Assembly (NCBI GenBank): GCA_027924585.1 | Contig: BSBM01000047.1 | Span: forward strand, 26,232,501-26,296,500 | Direction of reading: 5' to 3' | Length of the DNA: 64,000 nucleotides | Source: Larix kaempferi | Taxonomy: Eukaryota > Streptophyta > Pinopsida > Pinales > Pinaceae | Shown here: piece by piece, positions 1 through 10,665 of the stretch | Layout: each line of letters starts with the position of its first letter | Numbering within the stretch: the first letter of the stretch is position 1 | Made by a program: the position numbers and the translations under genes | Notes under the pieces: generated by a model | The model's input: the letters and a program-made list of their open reading frames with translations, nothing else | The model's database searches: none | Told to the model about the DNA's origin: nothing

Positions 1-1920
1 CGTTAATGGAGTGCTGGTCTGAGGTTGTAAAACATGCAGCAGTTTGTCTCGTTGATGGGGCAGGCTGCACATGTCAAATATTGACACATTTGCCTTGACC
101 TTCTTGATATCTTCAATAATATCGTATCCTATATCGGATTCGTTCCCAATTCGAGTTGGCTGATCTGTTTTGCTCATTGTGACCTTAGGTGGCTGAACTA
201 TGGTGTCAGTGCTTGGCTGTTTGGCCGCTGTTTGGTTAACTTTGGGCTGTGGTGGGATGATTGGTATATGCCTCCTAGGCGGATCTTTTGAAACTTTAGG
301 CTTATGGGGAACTGTGCTTGGCACAGGATCTGCAATTGGGCCTTTGCTACGAGTAGCAACATTTATGGTAGAGGGAGAGCTATCTATGGGATCTTCTTCT
401 ACTAATTCAGTCATAGGTACCCAATCCCACAACACCATAGTAGTGTCCGAGGTTGGTTCCTCTAACTCAGGGCTCGATTCTTCTGGAGGATCATCTTGGT
501 CTGGGATCTGTGAATCTAGCATTTGGTTCATGACTAAGCTCATGGAATTAATCCATTGCGGGCAGCTCTTTTTCGAATGCGTTTCTTGATGAAAAGTGCA
601 GAAATTTTCCATCCCGATTTCGTTCAAGTTTAAGACAGGGGCAGTATTCATTGGTGGATGAGTTTGGTCACCGTCTTCCCTTCTTTTATAAAATGGCTTG
701 AAAGGTTTCCTAGATGTGCTAGCAGCCTTGTCTTTCTCGAGATCTACGATTTTATTAGATAATTTTTGCATCATCTTGACTACATTTTCCATGTCTGTAG
801 ATGGCTCTTCTTTACCTCTAGTGAGCAGTAAAGGTTTTTTGCTAGCTACTGGTTTTGGTTCTACATCTAAGGCATGTTTAGCAATGCTATCAGCTTCTTC
901 TTTTACCTTTCTAGCTTCCTCAAAGTTCTCTATCAAGGTAGTTTTCTTGGATCTTTTTACGAACATTGCTATTGGTCCTTCAAGAGCTGTTGTATAGTAT
1001 TCAATCAGAGATTCCTCTGCTGGTTTATTAGCTTCACTGAAATTATTTAACAGCGTTGTGAATCTTTGATTGAAATTTTGAACCTTTTCTTTCTTTTCCA
1101 TCCTCATGGATAAGAGTTCTTTCATAAGTGTGGCCACAGTCTTTTGGTTTCCGTATTTCTTTAAAAAACATTTTTCGAATTCATCCCAACTAGAAATTGA
1201 GCTAGGTTGTAGGCTAAAGTACCAGGATGATACTTTTGGCTCGAATGTATATGGAAACAACCTGCAAACTACGTCTTCATGTTGTACGTTCAAAAGGTTC
1301 AGAGCTAAGTAAAAACTCTTAAGGTGATCTTCCACCGAAATGGCTTTCCCTGGATCGAACTTAGGCAAGACCTTTTCTGGGTTTTTTGGAAGATTATGGA
1401 ATGGTCCAGCTAGGTTCAGTGCTCCCCTTGCTCTCCAAGCAGGTACAGCCATGTTTGGACGTGGAGACCCTGGCGGAGAATTGTATGGTGAATTCTGGGG
1501 GGTACTCTTGGGAGTGGTAAGTTCTTCAAGGTTTTCTTGGTCTGAAATTTTTTCTGAGTTTTCAAGATCTGCCTTGTTAAGGGTGTCTGAAATTTCTTCC
1601 AAAGTCAGATTCACAAGTTCTTCAAAACTTTGAATGAGAATTGAATCATGGGTGTATTGTGGCTCTTTTCTAGGGGTAGTTTTCTTAGGGAGAAAATTCA
1701 CAGCGTTTAAACCACCTAGCTGCCTAACGTAGGATCTTGTATGCCTTCTCAAATCCTCTATTTCTGTGAAAGGGACAGCGTATAAAGCTTCCTGAGGCTC
1801 AGGATCAGAAATGAGGCATTCTTGATTTAGTACTTCAAAATCTGGGCTGTTTGAAATGCTTTCTTTAAGCGGGTTTTCAGTGTCTTTTATGGCAGTGGGA
1901 GATTTTCCTCTGTCAGCCAT
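1..1920 (-). CDS. gag: Ty3/gypsy Gag (N-terminal part of gag-pol), runs off left edge
   Basis: The reading frame is open from ATG at 1918-1920 to the window edge, 640 codons without a stop. Gag forms the cytoplasmic particle that packages the element RNA. Around residues 180-330 is a Retrotrans_gag-type domain: a WYFSLQP segment, then SWDEFEKCFLKKYG, then a helical stretch with ETF/NNF-like spacing. A variant zinc-binding motif CTFHQETHSKKSC lies near residue 450 instead of a standard CCHC knuckle. The last residues (KKVKANVSIFDM) resemble the linker that precedes the protease in plant gypsy polyproteins. The ATG is chosen because it lies 11 bases after the primer binding site and no earlier in-frame start is available. 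A 640-codon frame without any lesion implies a recent insertion. The gypsy assignment is strong; the exact lineage is not settled. Confidence 0.85.
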   Translation of the reverse strand, partial: MADRGKSPTAIKDTENPLKESISNSPDFEVLNQECLISDPEPQEALYAVPFTEIEDLRRHTRSYVRQLGGLNAVNFLPKKTTPRKEPQYTHDSILIQSFEELVNLTLEEISDTLNKADLENSEKISDQENLEELTTPKSTPQNSPYNSPPGSPRPNMAVPAWRARGALNLAGPFHNLPKNPEKVLPKFDPGKAISVEDHLKSFYLALNLLNVQHEDVVCRLFPYTFEPKVSSWYFSLQPSSISSWDEFEKCFLKKYGNQKTVATLMKELLSMRMEKKEKVQNFNQRFTTLLNNFSEANKPAEESLIEYYTTALEGPIAMFVKRSKKTTLIENFEEARKVKEEADSIAKHALDVEPKPVASKKPLLLTRGKEEPSTDMENVVKMMQKLSNKIVDLEKDKAASTSRKPFKPFYKRREDGDQTHPPMNTAPVLNLNEIGMENFCTFHQETHSKKSCPQWINSMSLVMNQMLDSQIPDQDDPPEESSPELEEPTSDTTMVLWDWVPMTELVEEDPIDSSPSTINVATRSKGPIADPVPSTVPHKPKVSKDPPRRHIPIIPPQPKVNQTAAKQPSTDTIVQPPKVTMSKTDQPTRIGNESDIGYDIIEDIKKVKANVSIFDMCSLPHQRDKLLHVLQPQTSTPLT

Positions 1921-1930
1921 GCACTTTCAG

Positions 1931-1948
1931 GCCCTCCTTCTAGCGCCA
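1931..1948 (-). promoter_or_regulatory. Primer binding site of the left Ty3/gypsy element
   Basis: On the minus strand the sequence TGGCGCTAGAAGGAGGGC begins five bases after the end of the LTR. It starts with TGG, complementary to a tRNA 3' CCA end, and lies between LTR and gag, as expected for the minus-strand DNA primer site. I do not assign the tRNA species. Confidence 0.7.
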
Positions 1949-1953
1949 AAAAC

Positions 1954-3120
1954 TGTTGATGCCTCGGATATCGTAGCATCAATCAGAAAGGGATTCTCCC
2001 CGAGAGATGATCTCAATTAGATTATCTCCCGTTTGGTATAGGGAATCCATCCGGTTAGCGGTTCCAGCAACCGTGGGTTTGGAGTTCAATTCCAAATATA
2101 CCGGTTATGGCCCGATCCACCTTTCTTTTGGATTTTATGTCTTTTAATGAGATGCAAGTGCCTAATTTATATCTGATCTAAATGCAAAACTGAAACAGAT
2201 CTAAGTCTAAAAACTGAAGTAAATCTACCTATCCTTGCAAGGAACACACTTACAAGATGAGCAATGAGCTGTAACAGATATCATCAAGAAAGAACAGATA
2301 GCCATCAATTCTTACAGGTAAAGCTACAACAAGATAAAAGATCTTTAGAAGATAGCTTCTAATTTAATATAAAACGCATCTATTGCTCATGAAACATAGA
2401 AGCAAAATTATTTAATCTAGATGCAAACTGGAAGAACAGATCTAACTCTAATAAAGAAACACATGAAAAGAAACTAATTATCCCTGCAAGGAGCACATTT
2501 AAAGGATGAACAATGAGCTATAGGATTTATCTTAAAGACAGAATGGATAGCCATTACATCAGAAAGAGAAAGCTACAGCCATGATAAAGATATCAGAAGA
2601 TAGCTTCTGATTTAATATAAACACATACACTGCTCATGAAATAGAGAAAACGTTTACACAGAAAGAAGCAAATCATTCGTTGCAAAGAAATAGTTCAAAT
2701 AACAAGAAAGATCTCACATTATAGTATGGAAGCAATCAGAATAGTCCACTACACATCCATCTTTAGTTCCCATGCAAAACGTCCATCTCCTAGGCTTTTA
2801 TTAGAAAATTCGATTTTACAGAACCAATACAAGGCAGCTCGTACAGGCCTCCAAAATTCATTCCCTGCCAAAAGTCCCGTTCATATTCTTCCTAGCTCCT
2901 ATTTATAATTACAAAATCGCCCTTTGGGCTGCCACCTAGCCTCTTCTACCTGTCACTTACAGGAATTTCTTCTATAACAGACCAAAAAAATGACTACTTC
3001 TTTTACAAAATATTTAACAAAAGAGAATGGACAGCTGTCCCATAGCTCACGCTTTATACATTTGAGAGTTTAAAAAAAATACAATATAGCAGAAATAATG
3101 TTCTAATATCCGTGCTGTCA
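1954..3120 (-). repeat. 5' LTR of the left Ty3/gypsy element (outer end approximate)
   Basis: The inner boundary is clear: on the minus strand the LTR ends GGCATCAACA next to the primer binding site. The outer end is an estimate. A minus-strand TG at about 3119-3120 lies just beyond the upstream gene's stop codon and is the best candidate, but the partner LTR is outside the window. Inside are a TATA-like box at 2901-2907 and two related internal blocks of about 250 bp (around 2240-2400 and 2470-2640). Both blocks contain the GCAAGGA..CACA and GATAGCTTCTAATTTAATATAAA-type segments, so the LTR has an internal duplication. Confidence 0.6.
2901..2908 (-). promoter_or_regulatory. TATA-like box in the left gypsy LTR
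   Basis: The minus strand reads ATTATAAATAGG here. The position gives a short U3 and a long R-U5 within the LTR and would drive the intact gag reading leftward. This is a motif call only; no start site is visible. Confidence 0.4.
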
Positions 3121-3183
3121 TTCTTGTGCGTGAGCTTCAGCTGGGAGAGGATCGCCCAAGTCAATTCATACTGCTGATGCTGC

Positions 3184-6100
3184 CTAGGAAGAGACACTCG
3201 AACCAATTGTTGCTGCTGCTTCTACTTGGGAAGAAGGGATTGACCTATCTAGACTTTCTGCCACTGCTGGGGAAGAGGGAATCGAGCCCACTGTTGTTGC
3301 TGGAATGGCTGCTGGGAGAGAAGATTCTGGATCTGCTATTTCTCCTGCTACTTCTGCAGCTTTCTTCTCTTCCTCCGCTATGTAGCTATACCACATACCT
3401 GTGTCCCTTATGACTACGTTTTCTGTAGTAGGGAACAAGATTTTCTGAGAAGTCACATTCTTCCCGAGCTCAGCTCCAATGCTTTGAACTTCTGCTACTG
3501 CAACTTGATGCACTTCTTTGAGCAAATGATCGTGGACTAATGACATTCCAACATAATATTGTAAGTCATCAATTTCTAGGACATCAATTTTCTTCACGTA
3601 TTCGGTTTGGATGCCCAGCTCTTCCTTTAGCTCAGCCAAGCGTTGTTCTGAATCCGGGAAGTCATTGAGGGATTGTGGGAAACTCAGCTTGCACCTGTCA
3701 TGCACTCCCTTGATTCTTTGATACAGACCGTCGATCTTATCCCTTGTTCTTTGCACACTGGCTATCAGCTTACTGGCAAAGTTCCTGCCGAACTCCAAAA
3801 GGGCTATGTCCTCATTAAGACTGTCCACATATTTAAATGGGAGATGCGTGGGGAAACCCCCTTTTCCTTCTCTCCATGCCATCTGACTCATGATATTTGC
3901 CTTGACACGGGTATTCTTAGCTTTGAGCTTATGGGCCTCCGCATTAATTTCTTTTAACCTGACCGCCATGGCCTTGAGCTTGCAAACCTCATTATTGATT
4001 AGCTCCTGAGTGTCATGCATTTGCTTCAGGATGCTGCAGGACAGCTCATGGAAGGGAGACATGTCCATCGTTCTGTTCTCAGCGTGCTCCAATTGCTCAG
4101 CCAATGTCAGCTTATCTATTTCTAGCTGGGACACTCTGGCTACTGCATCATTCTTTTGTGCTTCTACTATCATCATCAGGACTGATAGCTGCTCCTTCCT
4201 TCCTCTAACCGGTTATATTTATCTGACAACTCTTTATGCTCAGCATACAGGCAATTATACTTGTTCACCACCAGATCCCTGTGGGCCTTCTCATTAGCCA
4301 CAGTCTGTTGTAGCGTACGAGCTCTCTTCTTGGTCAATATATTTTCTCTAACTATAACCCCTACATTGTCCAGTGATGCTTTTGTTGTTTCTACAGTTGC
4401 GGATGCCATAGCAAAGGGATCTTGATCGGTATTCTGCATTATAGTGATCTCTCGGTGGGTAACGATGTCTTCATGGAAGGGGCTTTTGATCCTATCTTCC
4501 GATTTGAGGACCATTGCTTTCCTTTTCTTGTCATAGACAAACTCATTCCACCTGGACACCATATGTTTTCCCGATGGAGTGTACGGGACAATTGGATAGT
4601 CCATAATGTCTATTTCTTCTTCAGCAGGTGGGGTTCGGACTTCCTGAGCTGGATCTACTCCCTCATTTTGGGTACCAGAGCCACCTGCTTGAGATGCGTC
4701 TATTTCCATGTCTTGGACACCGGACCCACTTGCTTGGGCATCTTCCCCTGCCTTCAGCTCTTCTTCCGCTCTCCGTTCAGCTTCCTGTCTTCCTTCCCCT
4801 TCAACTTGTGGCTGACCTTCATCTCCTTTCTGATGCTTTTCATCTTCAGCCTCCTTCTACTGGCGGGCTTCCTCAGCTTCTTTCTGCAGCCTTTCACTTT
4901 CGGCCTCCTGCTGCATTCTTGCCACTTCAGCTTCCTGCTGCAACCTGGCTTCTTCAGCCTCCTGGAGTAACCTGGACTCCTCTCTTAGTCTGAGCTCTTC
5001 CTGAGCTCGGGCATCATCAGCTTCTTTCTCCTTCTGCTAGCTGATCTTCTGGATCTTGGTGGAGCTAGAACTCGCTCCACTGCCTTGGCGAAAGGTTTGT
5101 AGCTCAGCCATGTTGCTGATGCCCCTGAACACCTCTTCCTCAGCATCAGGATAGTGAGAGTACTCAAAATGAGCATAGATATCCCTACAATGCTTGGCCA
5201 CTCTTCCCTTCCTGTCATTCCTGTGGAAGATCACCTCACCGAAGTGGAAAGATTTCATCTCCTGCACAAACTCTTCGGCTGAGGCAACCCCCGAGAACTT
5301 GTATGCTCCTATGCAGAAAGGTAGAGGGGGAAAGGAAGCCTTATGTTGCTTGTGGAGTACTGCTCCAATTCCATCCAGGAAGATTTGTCTTACTGCTTCC
5401 TTAAGGACCACATAATCTGTGGCATACTGCGGCAAAACGTATGGAGCTTTGGTCCCTCCAAACATTCTGAGGTAGGTGCCTTGCTCTGAAAAGTAAAAAT
5501 CCCCGTAATTCTCAAGGACTTCCACAGCGTTCTCTGACAGGCAGTTGGGCTCCTCCTTGAATATCTTCTCATATAGGGGCATGCTGAGCCCCTCACAGAT
5601 GAGTTTGTAGCTAGGTTTGTAATTATGGGCCCACATCATCCTGAAAGCAGTATAAACCAGGGTGGTGGCCTTATCGCATGTGCAGCCCAATTTGGGGAAG
5701 TCCACCTTGGCCAAAATACAATCGATCAGATATGAGGACATAAAAAATTCTGCCTTCTTCAAGGCTAGTCCTTCCCTTGCAGCAACTATCATTGAGGCCA
5801 AACTATCTGACAGGAGAGTGGCCCAATCAAACACAGTTCCTTGAAATGCCACGAATTTGATAATAGGGACCCACTGAATCTTATACACGGTGCCATCGGG
5901 CATGCCGAAGATTCTGCATAGCATCAGGGTGATCAACCTGAAAGGAGGTCTTAGATTCTGGACGTCGTATTCGTCATTTCCTTTCTTTCTCAAATGCTTG
6001 CCTGCGACCAATAGCTTTTTGGCCATCTCAACGTTGTTCATTTTTCCCAACCATCCATCAGTTAGAGATTGTTGGGAGCGGGGAAATTTGTAGGCTGCCG

Positions 6101-6452
6101 CCAGGTATGCGGGGTGAAATGAGGCAATGGCCACTTTCCCGCTGTCATTTATCACTCTTCCTTCTGCATTAGCATGTTGGAGTATCCATCCGATCACTTC
6201 CGCACAGGGGAATAGTTCAGGGCGGGTAGCAGCTCTGGTTATGCCTGAAGCTTTGATATTTAGATACATTGGCCCCTCTTCTAACAACATATCCGGGACA
6301 TCCTGGTCTCGGATCATCCTATAAATGTCACCCCATTTGATTTCAGGAGGGACACCAGTGGTGCACCTAGTATCCTGGAGTGAGGTCTCAGTTTTAAGTG
6401 GCGCAGGCTTCTTTTCTGTCATCTTAGCCTTCTTGTTACCACCTTTTGGCAT
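3184..6452 (-). pseudogene. Broken gene for a large coiled-coil, probably transposon-associated protein
   Basis: From ATG at 6450-6452 one frame runs to about 4176 and is interrupted by two TAG codons (5037-5039 and about 4858). Both follow or precede glutamine-rich sequence and could be CAG-to-TAG changes. A frameshift near 4190, in a GGAAGGAAGG tract, moves the frame to a further 330 codons that end naturally at 3184. The whole would be about 1,090 residues. Residues 1-470 are globular with many aromatic residues and segments such as FDWATLLSDSLASMI. Residues 475-560 are a Glu/Ala/Gln-rich coiled coil (repeated EEARLQQEAE), and a second helical region covers the last 330 residues. The shape resembles plant proteins annotated as 'putative plant transposon protein' or gypsy-linked extra ORFs; I infer this from general layout only. 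It has the same orientation as the left gypsy element, so it might be an extra ORF of an older element or lie inside a very long LTR. I cannot name a function. Confidence 0.55.
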
Positions 6453-6850
6453 TTTGACTTATCCCTGATAGCACCCACATGCAAATCATTACGAAATTGA
6501 GAAACATACTGTGAGATTTTAACAGAGATCATCATCGTTTTAATATGTGAATGAGATAAAACCAAAATGTGAAGCTACATTTTAGGAAGCAAATACACCA
6601 TTCCAAACAAGAAATTTTGATTTTAATCATCCCGATTCTTTAAAGGGACAAGGTTCGGAATGCTCCCGAAAGGGTAGGTGTGTTGCGGAAGCAACTTGCT
6701 CTCGGCCCAGCTGCCAGGGAAAAGGGTGACTTTCGTCACTGGGCTTTTAAAAGGTTAGTGGCGGGGAAGTCTGGGGTGAAATGACCCTGTGATGAAATAG
6801 GGAGCCGCTTTCATATTTACGGGCCGACGGAAGCTTCGACCACTATGGCT
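6453..6850. other. Non-coding stretch upstream of the coiled-coil pseudogene
   Basis: I see no coding potential. Bases 6640-6850 are GC-richer and contain a GTTGCGGAAGCAAC inverted repeat (about 6691-6704). The TTCCGC/GCGGAA theme recurs in 14940-16060. The two stretches were contiguous before the Copia element at 6856-14313 inserted, so they may be one sequence unit. Confidence 0.4.
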
Positions 6851-6855
6851 ATTTG

Positions 6856-7460
6856 TGTTAAATTTTCAGAATTTACTTCAATATGATCTAGGATCTTAAC
6901 TGAGAGAACAACATGTACAGCATATCTACAGCATATCAATCATGGAGACAATAATGCAAGCACACAAGAGACACAAAGATTTTCTTGGGGAAAACCATAA
7001 AGGTGAAAAACCCCAATAACTTCCTCAGAGATAGATAGAGCAATGATACAACCAACCAATAGAGATAGCAATAACCTAGCAGAAATCCTCCTCCTCCATA
7101 AGTGCGCCTCTCCTCCTTGAGAGCATGTGTGAGAAGTGAGTGAACAAATAGAGTGCCTCCCGCACTCTATTTACACTTGACTTGACTTGCCTTTTTACCT
7201 AACTCATGTCGGCTCTAACTTAGCCACATAACATAATGCTGAGTGGGCCGACCCCCAATAGGGTGGTATAATAACCCTTTGACCCACATGACTTATACAG
7301 GGCCGACCCCAAATAAGGTGGTCTAATAACCCATCAAGTATAAGTTACGACACTTACAATATAAATGACGACACTTCCTTATAGAGGAATAATACCATCT
7401 CTATAGGAATACAATATACATATATGTGAAATACATTCCGAAGTTACATATACATCAACA
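6856..7460 (-). repeat. 3' LTR of the Copia element
   Basis: This 605-bp LTR has TG...CA ends and pairs with 13709-14313. It carries a segment GAGTGCCTCCCGCACTC with dyad symmetry and repeated GGGCCGACCCC blocks (near 7247-7330). The same blocks occur in the LTRs at 17923-18490 and 61949-62635, so all three belong to one LTR family. Confidence 0.92.
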
Positions 7461-7472
7461 CTCCCTCTTAAC
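7461..7472 (-). promoter_or_regulatory. Polypurine tract of the Copia element
   Basis: On the minus strand GTTAAGAGGGAG abuts the start of the 3' LTR. This is the purine-rich plus-strand primer expected at this position and it fixes the element's orientation together with the primer binding site at the other end. Confidence 0.75.
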
Positions 7473-7720
7473 TAGGAAGGTATTTCTCAGCACAGTTCTT
7501 CTAGCACAAGTCATCTTCTCTGGATCATCGTCACTGGATAATCGTCATCGAGTCATCATCATCATCACTGCTGCTGCTATCTCAATCAATCTCTGAATCT
7601 ACTCGTCATAGGAAGTTCTACAGAGCCAGTCCTTTTTCATACTGGATGTAGGCCCACCACCTGCAGGTCTTCATCATCACTGGCCATACTGTGGAATCCT
7701 CAGGACTTATTACGTGCGTC

Positions 7721-8240
7721 ACAAAACCTCGAAAGAGCATCCCAGGATGTTACGGGTACACAACTCCGACCTGTAGGATCTCCCAGGGCGCTATTACATG
7801 TGACCCCACCACAAAACCTCGAAAGAGCATCTCAGGATGTTACGGGTACACAACTCCGACCTGAAATCTCCCAGGGCACAAATTACATGTGGTCCACCAC
7901 AAAACCTCGCAAGAGCATCTCAGGATGTTACGGGTACACAACTCCGACCTGAAATCTCCCAGGGCACAAATTACATGTGGTCATGGCAAAACCTCGAAAG
8001 AGCATCTCAGGATGTTACGGGTACACAACTCCGACCTGAAATCTCCCAGGGCCCAAATTACATGCCATAGGACAAAACCTCGCAAGAGCATCTCAGGATG
8101 TTACGGGTACACAAATCCGACCTGAGATCTCCCAGGGCACAAATTACATGTCCTCCCAGAGCAATGTCTCGACAGAGCATCCCAGGCTGTTACGGGTACA
8201 CAACTCCGACCTATAGGATCTCCCAGACATGCTCATCTGC
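7721..8240. repeat. About 88-bp minisatellite, six units
   Basis: Units begin with ACAAAACCTCG (or variants) at 7721, 7811, 7899, 7986, 8072 and 8161, spaced 90, 88, 87, 86 and 89 bp. Each contains AGAGCATCYCAGGATGTTACG and CTCCGACCT. It lies in the Copia 3' region between RNase H and the 3' LTR. Short open frames here are a by-product of the repeat. Confidence 0.9.
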
Positions 8241-8329
8241 ACAACCTGATCCACGGCCACAGAGTATCAACCTGATACTCACCATACATCATCCTGATGT
8301 ACTCATGATCATCCTGATCATAATCACTG

Positions 8330-8565
8330 CAACGTCCTGCTGCAAGTCATCTGGAGCAACATCCTGAAGCTCGTCATCCATGATCGTCCTGATCATCAAT
8401 GCAACATCCTGCTGCATGTCATCTGGAGCAACATCCTGAAGCTCGTCATCCATGATCGTCCTGATCATCAATGCAACATCCTGCTGCATGTCATCTGGAG
8501 CAACATCCTGAAGCTCGTCATCTATGATCATCCTGATCATCACTGCAACATCCTGCTGCATGATC
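8330..8565. repeat. 72-bp minisatellite, about three units
   Basis: GTCATCTGGAGC recurs at 8346, 8418 and 8490, an exact 72-bp spacing. Because 72 is a multiple of three, the minus strand reads as a 24-residue repeat (DDELQDVAPDDMQQDVA). There is no start context or domain, so I treat the open frame as accidental. Confidence 0.85.
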
Positions 8566-9165
8566 TACCTGATCATCAATGCATCTTCCTGATACATACC
8601 AAGTATCATACATGATCCTCCTGATCATCAATGTATCCACCTGATACAAATATATGATACATATCATCATACATGATCCTCCTGATCATCAATGCATCTA
8701 CCTGATGCATACCAAGTATCTACCTGATACATATCATCATACATGATCCTCCTGATCATCAATGCATCTACCTGATGCATACCAAGTATCTACCTGATAC
8801 ATATCATCATACATGATCCTCCTGATCATCAATGTATCCACCTGATACAAATACAAATACATGATACATATCACCATACATGATCCACCTGATCATACAA
8901 TGTATCCACCTGATACATATACAGATACATGGTCCAAGCATCCAACATGGTGCATAAACAATACATACACATGATCCAACTGATCATATCCAGCATCCAA
9001 CATGATGCGTACATACATACATAAAATGATCCAACTGATCATATCCTGCATCCAACATGATGCGTACATACATACATAAAATGATCCAACTGATCATATC
9101 CTGCATCCAACATGATGCGTACATACATACATAAAATGATCCAACTGATCATATCCAGCAGAAAC
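8566..9165. repeat. TGATCATC-rich and ATGATCCAACTGATCATATC minisatellites
   Basis: Bases 8566-8930 consist of units of about 60-70 bp built from CATGATCCTCCTGATCATCA and CCTGATACA/CTGATGCAT. Bases 8930-9165 consist of about four units of roughly 58 bp with GATGCGTACATACATACAT and ATGATCCAACTGATCATATC. Many units contain the palindrome TGATCA. The stretch abuts the RNase H stop codon and completes a run of about 1.4 kb of different tandem repeats. Confidence 0.85.
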
Positions 9166-9266
9166 TAGAACATCATCCTGATGCTCATCATCCAGCGCTT
9201 ACATCCACAGCCATGTGAAGGATCCTCCTTCCAACATGCTTGGAATGGATTCAGCAAATGTGTCCA

Positions 9267-10665
9267 TCACTTCTTCCTCGAAGTGTCCTCGATCTGAATA
9301 ACGCCAAGCCTCTCTCTGAAGTACTCGAACTTCACCCTGGCTAGTGGCTTCGTCAGCACATCTGCAATCTGCTCGTCCGTCGCAATATACAGGAGCTTCA
9401 CAGCTCCTCTCTGCACCATATCCCTGATATAGCGATATTTGATCTCTATGTGTTTCGACCTGTCATGAAACACTGGGTTCTCGGACAGCTTCACACAACT
9501 CTGGTTATCACAGAAGATACCAGTAGCCTCCAACGGGAGTTCAAATAAATCAGACAGTAGCTTCCGTAGCCATACTGCCTCACAACTAGCTGAACAGGCT
9601 GCAACATACTCTGCCTCAGCTGTACTCAGTGCTACGCAGGACTGCTTCCTGCTAAACCAAGAGATCACACCTGATCCCATACTGAAGTAACACCCAGATG
9701 TGCTCTTCCTGTCTGCAGCACTGCCAGCCCAGTCTGAATCAACATAACCCTGCAGGTTAAACTTTTGATTCGCCTCATACCTGAGCCCATAATCCACTGT
9801 ACCCTTCAGGTACCTCAGAACATGCTTTATAGCAACCAGGTGAACACTCCTCGGATCCGTCAGGAACTGGCTCAATGTGTTCACAGCAAAGCAAATGTCT
9901 GGTCATCAGGTACATCAAGGACCCAATCATCTGACGATACAGAGAGACATCAACCGGCTCAGATGAAGCATCACATAGAAGCTTCAGATTCGATGCCATC
10001 GGTGTGGCCATTGCCTTGCAATCTATCATTCCGAACCTCTTCAAGATTTCTACTGCATACTTCCCTTGTCCAAGGAAGATTCCATCTGCACTCTGCCACA
10101 CCTCCATGCCAAAAAAAAATAGTGCATCATCCCCAATTCTTCATCTCGAACTTGGCAGCAAGCTTCCGCTGCGTGTCGGCAATCAATCTATCTTCACCTG
10201 TAACAAACAGGTTATCCTCTTACAAAAGTAGTATCACTGGATTGCCTTCCTCAACCTTGTAGAAAAGGTTGGAACCCGCTTAACTCTTGGTAAAGACCAA
10301 ACTGGATAGAAGGATGTCTATCCTACCATACCAAGTTCTGCACACATATATGACTACACCATGCTGTCTTGAAATCCATCTGGTGCATCTTCTATTTCAT
10401 CACTTTTGTATTTCTCAATGCTGCCATCTGCAACATGCTTGATCTGATAGTTCTATTTGGAAGTCATAGCGAACTTCCCTTCATGTCTTGGGATTACATC
10501 CCAAACATCATTCTTCATGATCGACGGATCATGGCATTTCATTTCTTCATCCCAGATCCTGGGAACTTCAATATCTTCAATATCTTCAATATCTTCAATA
10601 GATATCTTTGTTGCTGGAACAAATGTTGTAGTTCTTCTTTTGTAGGAGATGGCATATGATCTTTC
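9267..10665 (-). pseudogene. Copia pol remnant: degenerate RT followed by intact RNase H
   Basis: This is the C-terminal part of a Copia polyprotein, which copies the element RNA into DNA. It begins after a candidate intron with a linker that includes IEDIEDIEDIE, then the RT entry segment (NDVWDVIP...MTSK, with a stop where W is normal). A large piece of the RT palm is missing, and the YVDD site is replaced by a stop plus EDN (around 10225). The thumb and connection region (MEVWQSADGIFLGQGKYA) is present but shifted in frame near 9900. RNase H (9267-9884) is open, with YVDSDWAG, STAEAEYVA and DNQSC marking the conserved acidic sites, and ends ADVLTKPL. The product cannot polymerise DNA. Confidence 0.88.

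Noticed and set aside
200-1633. Plus-strand frames at the left edge
   Set aside because: They are shadows of the intact minus-strand gypsy gag.
3126-4993. Plus-strand leucine-rich frames (3126-3413, 4422-4970, 4628-4993)
   Set aside because: They are the antisense of the Glu/Gln/Lys-rich coiled-coil gene on the minus strand, which reads out as Leu/Phe/Ser-rich frames.
7721-8240. Regular repeats resembling a CRISPR array
   Set aside because: The repeats are contiguous 86-90-bp minisatellite units with no unique spacers, in a plant retrotransposon. No cas genes exist here.
8289-8561. 90-residue minus-strand frame with DDELQDVAPDDMQQ repeats as a repeat protein
   Set aside because: It is produced by a 72-bp tandem repeat whose length is a multiple of three. 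There is no start context and no homologous frame in related copies.
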